NCBI RefSeq assembly: GCF_020711255.1
Contig: NZ_JAJFAW010000003.1
Location: forward strand, 1 to 64,000
Length of the DNA stretch: 64,000 nt
Source of the DNA: Hymenobacter plasmatis
GTDB taxonomy: Bacteria; Bacteroidota; Bacteroidia; Cytophagales; Hymenobacteraceae
Direction of reading: 5' to 3'
Position numbers and translations under genes: made by a program. The notes below the pieces were generated by a model. That model was not told the DNA's origin, made no database searches, and saw only the letters and a list, made by a program, of their open reading frames with translations. Shown here one piece after another: positions 6,959 to 14,907 of this stretch (the first letter of the stretch is position 1; each line of letters starts with the position of its first letter).

Positions 6959-9439
6959 ATGAAACCGTTTTTTCACACGCCCTTTTCTTACAGGAAATCT
7001 TCATTTCTTGATTATCTAATTCATTTGCCGGGAATAAACAGCCGTGGTTCCGGATTTTCGCTCCTCGCCATGTTGGCTTGGCTGCTGCTGCTGAGCACGG
7101 GGTCTATGGCGCAGAAGACGTCGACGTCGTCTGGCAGTTCATTTTCGCAGTACGCCAACGAACCCGGTAAAGAACAGTGGGTGGCTGGGGCCCTGATTCC
7201 GAACAATTCACAGTACTACGAAGGCACTAGTACGCTCCAGCGCTTGGTGCTGGTGAACATTCCGGCCAATCCGGCGCCGCCCGTCGGAAAGGATGGCACC
7301 TACCACGAAATGACCTTGAAGGTCCTGGCCACCAAAGCCGGGGTCAACGCCTATGACTTTATCACGGGCTTTGACCAGGCCATCAAGGACTACACTAACA
7401 TCACCGGGACGATACAGATAAAGAGCGGCTTTGACCCGACGTCCTCGGCTGACCGGCTTGCGTTGGTGACTGGGGCCAGCATCCCCAACCCGGCCACGGT
7501 GGTCATGATTACCCGCCTCTTTCAAAGCACTAGCACGGCCGTGGCCGCGGTGCCGGCAGCGGGAGACTACGCCGCCAAAATTGCCACCGCCATCAACGGG
7601 TACGACGCCGCCAGCTACCCGGGCTTTGGCGGGGTGAAGCGCGGCGTCCAACTCTACGCCGAGCCCAACAACCCCATTTCGGGCGCCAAGCTCGCTTTCC
7701 TGGGCTACGATGCTCCAGACCAATTCGGAGACTCCTACGGCTTGTACAAGCTCAGCTGGACCTCCGCCTCTGCCAACCTGCTGGTTTTGGCCGGCGGTCA
7801 CCTGGCCAACAGCGACAACTCCTCGCCTTACACGAGCCTGTGGCTGGGCCCCAATGCCGGGGCGTCCAACATCAGCGGCGGCCCCTACCACTTCAAGCTC
7901 AACCAGCTGGACGGTGCCAGCTTGGGCAACCAGGACAACCAGATTCAATCGGGTTCCATCACGGTATTCGTAGCGCCGTGCACGCTCAACGATTACACGG
8001 CGGCCTGCGTTGGCGACATCTTGACCTATACCGGCTCAAGCGCGGCCATCAACCCGACGCGTACCTGGTCAATCACCGGCGACGGAGAATTCGTTAGCAG
8101 CTCTGCATCCAATGCTACCGTAATTACCCCGGGCAACGTGGCCACGGTGTACGTGCGGGCCAAAAGCGGCCCGACGGGCACCTTCCAGGTTAAGGTCGTC
8201 ACGACCGCCACAAACTTCGCCCCCAGTACCTGCACCGACGACGTCACGGTGAACCCGAACCCGACGATTAGCACGCCGGCCATCGGGGCCATTTGCGCGG
8301 GCAGCACCAGCGCTTCGCTGACGTACGCGAGCGTATCGGGCGGGGCCAACCAGTACAAAATCGTCTGGACCACGGGCTTGACGAGCATGAGCGATTTTGC
8401 CTCCTTGCCCGCGAGCCCCATCACCATTTCGGGCACGGGTTCGCTCACGGCCGCGAACAGCCCGTACACGGGCACCATCTACGTCAAGAATAGCACCACC
8501 GGCTGCGTTAGCGCCGGCGATGCCGTCTCGCTGACGGTGAACCCGAACCCGACGATTAGCACGCCGGCCATCGGGGCCATTTGCGCGGGCAGCACCAGCG
8601 CTTCGCTGACGTACGCGAGCGTATCGGGCGGGGCCAACCAGTACAAAATCGTCTGGACCACGGGCTTGACGAGCATGAGCGATTTTGCCTCCTTGCCCGC
8701 GAGCCCCATCACCATTTCGGGCACGGGTTCGCTCACGGCCGCGAACAGCCCGTACACGGGCACCATCTACGTCAAGAATAGCACCACCGGCTGCGTTAGC
8801 GCCGGCGATGCCGTCTCGCTGACGGTGAACGCCCTTCCCACTACTCCCACGGTTAGTATTCTACAGCCAGACTTATGTACCAATACGACTGCATCCCTGG
8901 CCTTGAAAGTAACCAATGCAGAGTATGGGTCGGTTACTTACACGCTAACCCAGCCCAACGTAGCGCTGTCTTCAACGAACCCTAAGAGCATTACGACGTC
9001 TGCAACCGGAACTGGTACCCCGCTCGTCGTCTTCGAGAACCTGGTGCCCGGCGGTGGCTATAGCGTTACGGCTACTAACAACGCGCATTGCAGCAGTGGA
9101 ACCGCTGCCTGCCCAACTACTGCTAATCTTACTGCTCCTTCCAACCAATCTATGGATATGGCTCAGCCGCTCAAGCGCAGCATTCAAACCGAAGCCTACC
9201 CCAACCCAACTGGCCGAGACGCCACCATCAACTTCTCTGTGCCCAAAAGTGGGAGGGTAGTAGTAGAGGTCTATAACGCCATCGGAGCGCGCGTCGCCAC
9301 CCTCTTTGACGGCGAAGTCAAAGCCGGAGAAAACCGCTCGGTGACGCTTAAAGGAACCTCGTTGCAGTCCGGCACCTACACTTACCGCGTTATTGCCAAC
9401 GGCTCGACCAAGTCCAACCGCATCAGCCTTATCAAATGA
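6959..9439 (+). CDS. Type IX secreted protein with Ig-like repeats
   Basis: The 826-residue protein starts MKPFFHTPFSYRKS, matching the start of its paralog at 10214, so ATG 6959 is preferred over an upstream in-frame codon. An unusually long N-terminal segment ends in a hydrophobic stretch and SMAQ (about residues 35-56), a signal peptide. Residues about 60-420 form an unrecognised N-terminal region (...KEQWVAGALIPNN..., with LRSL-like strands). Residues 430-525 and 526-621 are two identical 96-residue modules resembling PKD/Ig-like surface domains. The last 80 residues (YPNPTGRDATINFSVP...SNRISLIK) are a type A C-terminal sorting domain that directs export by the type IX system and attachment to the cell surface. 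Its role is unknown; adhesion or substrate binding is a guess. Confidence 0.8.
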   Translation: MKPFFHTPFSYRKSSFLDYLIHLPGINSRGSGFSLLAMLAWLLLLSTGSMAQKTSTSSGSSFSQYANEPGKEQWVAGALIPNNSQYYEGTSTLQRLVLVNIPANPAPPVGKDGTYHEMTLKVLATKAGVNAYDFITGFDQAIKDYTNITGTIQIKSGFDPTSSADRLALVTGASIPNPATVVMITRLFQSTSTAVAAVPAAGDYAAKIATAINGYDAASYPGFGGVKRGVQLYAEPNNPISGAKLAFLGYDAPDQFGDSYGLYKLSWTSASANLLVLAGGHLANSDNSSPYTSLWLGPNAGASNISGGPYHFKLNQLDGASLGNQDNQIQSGSITVFVAPCTLNDYTAACVGDILTYTGSSAAINPTRTWSITGDGEFVSSSASNATVITPGNVATVYVRAKSGPTGTFQVKVVTTATNFAPSTCTDDVTVNPNPTISTPAIGAICAGSTSASLTYASVSGGANQYKIVWTTGLTSMSDFASLPASPITISGTGSLTAANSPYTGTIYVKNSTTGCVSAGDAVSLTVNPNPTISTPAIGAICAGSTSASLTYASVSGGANQYKIVWTTGLTSMSDFASLPASPITISGTGSLTAANSPYTGTIYVKNSTTGCVSAGDAVSLTVNALPTTPTVSILQPDLCTNTTASLALKVTNAEYGSVTYTLTQPNVALSSTNPKSITTSATGTGTPLVVFENLVPGGGYSVTATNNAHCSSGTAACPTTANLTAPSNQSMDMAQPLKRSIQTEAYPNPTGRDATINFSVPKSGRVVVEVYNAIGARVATLFDGEVKAGENRSVTLKGTSLQSGTYTYRVIANGSTKSNRISLIK
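8246..8821 (+). repeat. Exact tandem duplication of 288 bp within the gene
   Basis: Positions 8246-8533 and 8534-8821 read the same base for base as far as I can compare by eye, in frame (96 codons each). A third partial start of the unit (ACGGTGAAC) follows at 8822. The lack of synonymous differences points to a very recent duplication or ongoing conversion. Confidence 0.93.
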
Positions 9440-9462
9440 GGATTTGCACTGTGACTCCACTG

Positions 9463-9494
9463 AAAAAGCCCGTCCATTTGGACGGGCTTTTTTG
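9463..9494 (+). terminator. Terminator of the first type IX secreted protein gene
   Basis: AAAAAGCCCGTCCA pairs with TGGACGGGCTTTTT, 24 bp after the stop codon. Confidence 0.85.
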
Positions 9495-9502
9495 TAAACC
9501 GG

Positions 9503-9652
9503 CAGGTAGCTACCTTCTTCGATGGCGAAGCCACGGGAGGAAAACGCCGCACGCTGGTGCTGAAAGGGGAGCATCTGGCTTCTGGCGACTACTTCTACCG
9601 GGTTACGGCCAACGGTACGACTACGACTAGTCGTATCAGCCTCACGAAATAG
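9503..9652 (+). pseudogene. Remnant of a type IX sorting domain
   Basis: The frame from 9503 reads QVATFFDGEATGGKRRTLVL and ends YRVTANGTTTTSRISLTK then TAG. This is the second half of a C-terminal sorting domain, clearly related to those of the two neighbours (VATLFDGEVKAGENRSVTLK...SNRISLIK) but more diverged. There is no start codon or upstream body: it begins 8 bp after the terminator of the preceding gene. It keeps its own terminator at 9682. It is the tail of a lost third paralog. Confidence 0.85.
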
Positions 9653-9681
9653 AGCCCCTAAATTGTGACGTAAGCAAATGG

Positions 9682-9715
9682 AAAAGGCCCACCCTAAATA
9701 GGGTGGGCCTTTTTA
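9682..9715 (+). terminator. Terminator after the sorting-domain remnant
   Basis: AAAAGGCCCACCCT pairs with AGGGTGGGCCTTTT, followed by T. It presumably once served the lost gene. Confidence 0.8.
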
Positions 9716-9793
9716 TGGTACAATTCCAGCTCGAGTACACTAAATAAAGCAGCTGAGCTTATAAATATAATTAAAAAATTTATTGATAAAGTG

Positions 9794-9824
9794 TTGTAAA
9801 AAATTCATTTTTGATGTAACTTAG
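9794..9824 (+). promoter_or_regulatory. Promoter B (TTG-N20-TAACTTAG)
   Basis: TTG at 9794-9796 and TAACTTAG at 9817-9824 have the same -7 box as promoter A with 20 bp spacing. Expected start of transcription is near 9831, about 380 nt before the coding region. Confidence 0.6.
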
Positions 9825-9830
9825 GTTACC

Positions 9831-10110
9831 AAAAAGTAAAAAGCCCGTGGCCTATATCCTAGGCTCGTCGGCCGCGGCCTGTGACCTCGCGTACCGCCCT
9901 CTTCGATGGACGGGTCAGCTAGTGGAATTGCCAAATAGGGCACCGGCAAGGGCCGGCTTATCTTATAATAGTACTGCTCGCGTCTTTACCCCCAATCCTA
10001 AGCTCGGCTTAGGCTGCTCGTAAGAGACCCCCAGTTCGACTGTTTGGGTTGCATTCTATAGCCTGTGGCTATAGAAAGGGACGTTTTTGCCCCGCGATTT
10101 ACTGTTTCCA
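9831..10110 (+). promoter_or_regulatory. Candidate structured leader RNA, copy B
   Basis: This is the counterpart of the leader at 6600-6870. Shared blocks include GGCCTAT-TCCTAGGCTCG, TGACCTCGCGTACC, TTGCCA...GGCA-CGGCAA and GGGACG...TTTTGCCCCGC. Hairpins include GCCTA/TAGGC, CCGGC-AAGG-GCCGG near 9942-9957, CCTAAGC-tcg-GCTTAGG near 9997-10013, and CTATAGCC-tgt-GGCTATAG near 10057-10075. The last occupies the place of CAGCGC/GCGCTG in copy A with wholly different bases but intact pairing. Confidence 0.5.
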
Positions 10111-10213
10111 AACACCACGGGCTTCATAATTCTAAGTTGGTTGTGCTGCTGCTTGGCAGTGCCTCCGATAACTGTCTTTGTGCCATTTTCTTATGCTAAA
10201 TACATTTATACTC

Positions 10214-11902
10214 ATGAAACCTATTTTTCACATTCCTCTTTCAGAGCCCAAAACATTTAAAAATATGTTAGCCTCATTGATTGCTATACGGGGCTTGCGG
10301 CTGTTGTTAGCGCTGCTCATTTTGCTTTCAACCAGAGCTTTGGCCCAAACCGCACCTGACCCAAGCACGTTCTGTGATGGCTTAACAAGCGACTGGAACA
10401 ACTTTCAAACTGTGTATCCTACCCGTGGGTATGCGAAGGATTTTGCCAATTCAACCAGCAATGGAGATGACCAGTTTACGGGGGGCTCCAAAGACGGCGA
10501 TAAAATCTCCGCATGGCGTTGGAGCCTAGGTAATGCTAATGCTAAAGGTGACATCACCAATGCTGGTGCTGCTTTAGCCGGGGCAAATAATTGCACCCTA
10601 CGCTTTTTTGGCGACCGCACCTCCAACAACGGCGATGCCTCCATTGGCTTCTGGTTTTTTGTGAGCGACGTTCACCCAAACACTACAGGTGGTACGTTTT
10701 CCGGCGAACACCAAAATGGAGACCTGCTGATACTAAGCGACTTTACAGGTGGAGGGACAACGCCTACTATAAAGGCATATGTATGGACTGATGGTAAGTT
10801 AGTCGAGAAAACTGGCTCCTTTTGTGCGGAAGTCAACCACATTGACCAACCTGTGCCGACACCACTATCCTACACCGCTAGCAACGGGAGCAAAAGCTAT
10901 GCCCCCAATTTGTTTTATGAAGGTGCTGTTAATCTGTGCGACATATACAATACTACTTCCCCTCCGTGTTTCGCAGCTTTCTTAGTTGAAACCCGCAACT
11001 CGCAATCCATTACTGCTTCACTTCAGGATTTTGCCGCAAGCTCATTTAATGGAGTTCCAGATAAACCAAAAGCAACCGTAGATCAGCCTACTTGCGTTAC
11101 CGCCACGGGCACGGTGAACGTAACCAATCCAATTAGCGGCTATACTTACACACTGACTGGCCCATCTCCAGCGACGACGGCCGTGACCAGCACCACTGGT
11201 ACATTCTCTACAGTTGCCTCTGGCACTTATGGCCTTACGGCTAAATCAGGCACCTGCGAGTCTGCTCCTACAATGGTTGTTGTAAATACGCAGCCCCCAA
11301 ATCCAGCCAGGCCCGTTGTAACTCTACAAGAGGCAACCATCTGTGGAACTAATGCTACTCCTACCGTCACTGTATTGTGTCCAGTATCGGGAAAGTACAC
11401 GTTTAAACAAACAGGTGAAACGGATAAAACCTTTACTTATACCGGTTCAAACGGCCCTGTTAAATTTAATGTGGTACCTGGGTTAGGCGGCTTCAGTATT
11501 ACGGTTACTACTGGGCTTACATCAACTAACACAGTTGGTTGCGTATCTGACCCTACGAATTGCAGCAATTACACAACCAACGTCTGCCCCAGTGGTTCGG
11601 GCATGGTGGTCAAAGACCCCGCCCCGATTGCGATAAAGAGCAACATCCAAACTGAAGCCTACCCCAATCCAACCGGCAGAGATGCGACCATCAACTTCTC
11701 CGTGCCTAAGAGTGGGCGCGTAATAGTGCAGGTTTACAATTCCCTTGGTGCTCGGGTTGCTACCATCTTTGACGGCGAAGTCAAGGCCGGTGAAAACCGG
11801 TCGGTGATTCTCAAAGGCGCGTCGTTGCAGTCCGGCACCTACACCTACCGCGTGATTGCCAACGGCACCACTAAGTCCAACCGTATCAGCCTTATTAAAT
11901 GA
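10214..11902 (+). CDS. Type IX secreted protein, paralog of the upstream gene
   Basis: The 562-residue protein starts MKPIFHIPLSEPKTFKNMLA; the signal peptide ends at about RALAQ. Residues about 45-280 form a domain with FTGGSKDGDKISAWRW, DITNAGAALAG, FFGDRTSNNGDASIGFWFF and NGDLLILSDFTGG, a pattern seen in large secreted surface proteins of many bacteria (recollection, no database check). Ig-like strands follow from about residue 285, then a type A sorting domain in the last 80 residues, nearly identical to that of the upstream paralog. It probably sits on the cell surface. The N-terminal body is not related to the upstream gene, so only the leader, signal region and tail are shared. Base composition of the body is lower in GC than its neighbours, hinting at domain exchange. 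Confidence 0.82.
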   Translation: MKPIFHIPLSEPKTFKNMLASLIAIRGLRLLLALLILLSTRALAQTAPDPSTFCDGLTSDWNNFQTVYPTRGYAKDFANSTSNGDDQFTGGSKDGDKISAWRWSLGNANAKGDITNAGAALAGANNCTLRFFGDRTSNNGDASIGFWFFVSDVHPNTTGGTFSGEHQNGDLLILSDFTGGGTTPTIKAYVWTDGKLVEKTGSFCAEVNHIDQPVPTPLSYTASNGSKSYAPNLFYEGAVNLCDIYNTTSPPCFAAFLVETRNSQSITASLQDFAASSFNGVPDKPKATVDQPTCVTATGTVNVTNPISGYTYTLTGPSPATTAVTSTTGTFSTVASGTYGLTAKSGTCESAPTMVVVNTQPPNPARPVVTLQEATICGTNATPTVTVLCPVSGKYTFKQTGETDKTFTYTGSNGPVKFNVVPGLGGFSITVTTGLTSTNTVGCVSDPTNCSNYTTNVCPSGSGMVVKDPAPIAIKSNIQTEAYPNPTGRDATINFSVPKSGRVIVQVYNSLGARVATIFDGEVKAGENRSVILKGASLQSGTYTYRVIANGTTKSNRISLIK

Positions 11903-11924
11903 GGATTTGCGTTGTTATTCCACT

Positions 11925-11957
11925 AAAAAAGGCTCGTCCATTTGGACGGGCCTTTTT
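11925..11957 (+). terminator. Terminator of the second type IX secreted protein gene
   Basis: AAAAAAGGCTCGTCCA pairs with TGGACGGGCCTTTTT with one wobble. It is a close copy of the terminator at 9463, so the duplication of the two gene ends includes it. It also faces the GH43 operon end. Confidence 0.8.
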
Positions 11958-11997
11958 GTTACTATGAAGCTGCTTCTTTCATATGCAAGCCAACAAG

Positions 11998-13635
11998 CTA
12001 CAGCTGGCTGCTCAGCGCAAACCGTTCAAATGCAGCCGATGCCGAGGCAGGCCCTTGGGCTACCACACCCACGCGCACGCCGCGGTCCCAGGGCGGGAGG
12101 TAGCTGCCATTAACTGGGGTGCCAGAAGCCGGCAGCTTTTGCCAGGTGGTGCCGTTGTCGGCGCTCCAGGTGAAGGTGAACTGGCTGCCTTGCTGGGCCT
12201 GCAGGCGGAGCTGGAGGGCTTTGGTGGTGGGCAGGGGCGTTTCGGCCAGGGTTTTAGACTGGCCTTTCTCCAGTTGAATGAGCTGCACTTTGCCGGCGCT
12301 GGCCACCAGCATCAGGGTGTTATCGGGGTCGCCGTGGGCGGCGAGGCCAGCGCTGCTGCCGGTGGCCAGGGTTCCGGGGTTGAGCAGGGTAGTGGTAGCG
12401 GTGTAGCTGGCGGCGGTAGTGGGCTGGCCCAGGGCCGCGCCGCTGTGGTCGGGGCGGGCGGTGAGGCGCAGCTGGCCGCCACTGAGGGTAAAATTGGGCC
12501 GCAGCTCAACGGGCCACTGCCAGGAGGGCTGCAGGGTTTTGCCGGTGAATTCGTCGGTGAAAGACTGGGCGCGGGCGGTGGTAGAGGGCGCGGCGATGGG
12601 CGTGCTCTTGCCCCGGAACTCGGGCCAGCCGGCGGCCGTCCACACAAACTCGCTGAGCACGCCTTGGCGGCCGGCAAATTCCTGGCTCAACGCATTGTAG
12701 GCGTGGTGGAGCATGTACCAGCGGCCCTGGTACTCTACGGCGGTGCCGTGGCCGGGACACTTCCATGTATCGTTGTTGATGAGCACGGGGTTTTTGGCAT
12801 ATTTCTCCCAGGGGCCCAGCAGGGTTTTGGCGCGGGCTACGCCTGTGGCGTAGGTGCAGCCGTGGCCGCAGCAGCCATTGCCGGCGTAGAACGCATAGAA
12901 GTAGCCATCATGGCGCACCATCGAAACGCCTTCCACGAGGTTGCCTTCCCAGGTGCTGGCGTCGTTGCGGAACAGCTCCTTTTTTTCGCCCACCAGCGCG
13001 GTGCGGTCGTCGTTGAGGCGCTGGGCCCAGATGGGGGTGGGCCGCTGAATGCTGTTGCCGTCTTCCTTCCAAATAAGGTATAGCTGGCCTTGCTCATCGC
13101 GCATGGGAAAGCCGTCGATGGAGCCATCTGGCTCGCCTACCAGGGGGCCGTGGTCTTTGTAGGGGCCGGCGGGGCTGTCGGCGCTGGCTACGCCCACGGC
13201 CAGGTTGCCGCCCCGCTTGTGGGCAGCGTAGAAAATGTAGGTTTTGCCGCCGTCCTGGCTGATTTCGGGGGCCCAGAAATAGTAGTCAGCCCAACCCGGC
13301 CGCTCGCCCGGAAACACGTGGCCCACGAGCTTCCAGTCGGTGAGGTTTTTGGAAGTGAGCAGCGGGAATATGGGTCCCCAATTGGACGTGGTGGCGGTGG
13401 CCCAGTAGGTATCGCCAATTTTGGTAATGGAGGGGTCGGGGAAGTCGCCGGCCAGTACGGGGTTGGCCAGCGCCACGGGAGTACTTGCCACGCCGGCGGC
13501 TGCCGGGACCGTAGTAGAAACTTCTTTGGTTGCAGTGTCCTTTGCCTGCGGCCCGGTGGGCATTCGTTGGCAGGCAATGGCCAGGAAGCCGCCAATTAGC
13601 AGCAGTGACTTGGTTTTGGGAGCAGTAAACAGCAT
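11998..13635 (-). CDS. GH43 glycosidase lipoprotein with C-terminal beta-sandwich
   Basis: This 545-residue enzyme should remove arabinosyl or xylosyl units from plant polysaccharide. A lipobox (FLAIAC, Cys22) predicts anchoring to the outer membrane. The five-bladed propeller shows GDFPDPS with the catalytic base Asp67, then YYFWAPEIS, the Asp of GSIDGFPM, and the general acid Glu in EGNLVEGVSM. WKCPGHGTAVEYQG corresponds to the last blade. From about residue 345 (FTDEFTGKTLQPSWQW) a second domain like the GH43 C-terminal/DUF1349 beta-sandwich follows. It is the last gene of the locus, 78 bp after the previous GH43. Linkage specificity cannot be read. Confidence 0.9.
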   Translation of the reverse strand: MLFTAPKTKSLLLIGGFLAIACQRMPTGPQAKDTATKEVSTTVPAAAGVASTPVALANPVLAGDFPDPSITKIGDTYWATATTSNWGPIFPLLTSKNLTDWKLVGHVFPGERPGWADYYFWAPEISQDGGKTYIFYAAHKRGGNLAVGVASADSPAGPYKDHGPLVGEPDGSIDGFPMRDEQGQLYLIWKEDGNSIQRPTPIWAQRLNDDRTALVGEKKELFRNDASTWEGNLVEGVSMVRHDGYFYAFYAGNGCCGHGCTYATGVARAKTLLGPWEKYAKNPVLINNDTWKCPGHGTAVEYQGRWYMLHHAYNALSQEFAGRQGVLSEFVWTAAGWPEFRGKSTPIAAPSTTARAQSFTDEFTGKTLQPSWQWPVELRPNFTLSGGQLRLTARPDHSGAALGQPTTAASYTATTTLLNPGTLATGSSAGLAAHGDPDNTLMLVASAGKVQLIQLEKGQSKTLAETPLPTTKALQLRLQAQQGSQFTFTWSADNGTTWQKLPASGTPVNGSYLPPWDRGVRVGVVAQGPASASAAFERFALSSQL

Positions 13636-13713
13636 TGCTTCAAATGAAAGGTTGACCGCTGTGCACAGCGGCTAATCAATGGTAGTAATGTAGGAGCACC
13701 GCGGCAGGCAGTG

Positions 13714-14793
13714 CTATTCGCCGCTCGGGCGCGGCAATGCTACCCCGATGGACACGGGCGTACCGAAGTCGGGCGTGCCGTCGGCGCGGTAGGTGAAGGG
13801 CTGCATGCGCGGGTTGCGGTCGTTGCTGCAGCCTTGGCCGGGGCGGCTGTTGGCGTGGTACAGCAGCCAGTCCTGCTGGCCGTCCTTCGATTTGAAGAAG
13901 GTGTTGTGGCCGGGGCCGTAAGCGCCCGCCGCGGCGTTTTTCACGAAGACCGGGGTTGCGCTCTTGGTCCAGGCGGTGGGCACCAGGGGGTCGGCCGTGG
14001 CGGTGGTGCTCAGCAGGCCGAGGGCGTAGTCGTCGGTGGTGCAGTGGCTGGCCGAATACACGAGGAAGGTTTTGCCGTCGTGCTGCAGAATCTCGGGGCC
14101 TTCGTTTACCGGAAGCACGCCCTGCTGTTCCCAGCTGTACTGCGGGCGAGAGAGTTCCACCCGCGGGCCGGTGAGGGTCCAGGGGTTGGCCATCTTGGAA
14201 ATGTAGAGGCGCTGCTCTTCGGTGCTCGCGTTGGCGTGGCCCGACCAGATAAGGTAGCGCTGGCCGTTCTGCTCGAGCACGGTGCCATCAATGGCCCAAA
14301 AATCTTCGCTTGAGCTAAAAATGCGGCCTTTCTCCGTCCAGCTGCCCGTGGTGGGGTCGGTGGCGGTGTTTTCCAACACCCACAGGCGCTGGCCGCCGCA
14401 GCAGCTGCCGGGGCCGGCCGTGAAGTATATGTACCACTTGCCGTCGAGGAAGTGCATTTCGGGCGCCCACACGTCGTGCGAGTTTGCGCCGTTGCTGGGG
14501 GCCGTCCACACCACGGTAGCAGGGGCATTGCCCAGCTCCGACATCTTGGCCGTCTTGCGCATGGTCACGTTGTTGCCGGTGGTGGCCATGTAGTAATAGA
14601 AGCCGTCTTTTTGGTACACCCACGGGTCGGGGCCGGAGGAAAGCAGCGGGTTGGAATAGGTGGTAGCCGGCGTGGTCGGGCCTGTCGGCGGTGGGGTCGG
14701 GGTAGGCGCGGGGGCGGGAGCTTTGGAGGAGCACCCACTGGCCAGCAAGCCAATCAGCAGCCAGGACGCCAGGAAGGAACGGGGATGGAGCAT
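13714..14793 (-). CDS. GH43 glycosidase lipoprotein (arabinosidase-like)
   Basis: The 359-residue protein has a lipobox LLASGC (Cys21), a Pro/Thr-rich tether (residues 25-44) and one GH43 propeller. Catalytic positions are Asp56 in SGPDPWV (base), the Asp in FWAIDGTVLEQ (pKa modulator) and the Glu in VNEGPEILQHDG (acid). HDVWAPEMHFLDGKWYIYF and YGPGHNTFF complete the fold. The tether suggests display at the surface. It is closely similar in design to the GH43 at 20181, with which it probably shares a subfamily of alpha-L-arabinofuranosidase-type enzymes. A strong hairpin separates it from susD upstream. Confidence 0.9.
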   Translation of the reverse strand: MLHPRSFLASWLLIGLLASGCSSKAPAPAPTPTPPPTGPTTPATTYSNPLLSSGPDPWVYQKDGFYYYMATTGNNVTMRKTAKMSELGNAPATVVWTAPSNGANSHDVWAPEMHFLDGKWYIYFTAGPGSCCGGQRLWVLENTATDPTTGSWTEKGRIFSSSEDFWAIDGTVLEQNGQRYLIWSGHANASTEEQRLYISKMANPWTLTGPRVELSRPQYSWEQQGVLPVNEGPEILQHDGKTFLVYSASHCTTDDYALGLLSTTATADPLVPTAWTKSATPVFVKNAAAGAYGPGHNTFFKSKDGQQDWLLYHANSRPGQGCSNDRNPRMQPFTYRADGTPDFGTPVSIGVALPRPSGE

Positions 14794-14844
14794 AAGCTAA
14801 ACTACGGAAGAAGATAGGAGGGACAGGAACGGGGCAAAAACCGA

Positions 14845-14884
14845 CAACGGCCGCTTCGCCCGCAGGGAGGCGAAGCGGCCGTTG
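14845..14884 (-). terminator. Hairpin between susD and the downstream GH43 genes
   Basis: CAACGGCCGCTTCGCC (14845-14860) is a perfect 16-bp complement of GGCGAAGCGGCCGTTG (14869-14884). On the transcribed minus strand a TTTTT run follows 4 bases later. It should act as a partial terminator or RNA-stabilising element, so susCD would be expressed above the two GH43 genes. Confidence 0.75.
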
Positions 14885-14907
14885 GTTCGGGTCGCGGCGG
14901 GCTGGGA

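Noticed and set aside
8246-8821. CRISPR array
   Set aside because: The repeat unit is 288 bp, in tandem without spacers, and codes in frame for protein modules.
9843-10110. Known riboswitch (cobalamin, TPP, SAM, c-di-GMP, ZTP)
   Set aside because: I looked for the core motifs of these classes that I remember and did not find them. The element is kept only as an unclassified candidate.
11983-13083. A 366-codon plus-strand frame opposite the GH43 gene
   Set aside because: Gly/Ala/Val-rich shadow of the real GH43 gene on the minus strand, whose catalytic motifs are intact.
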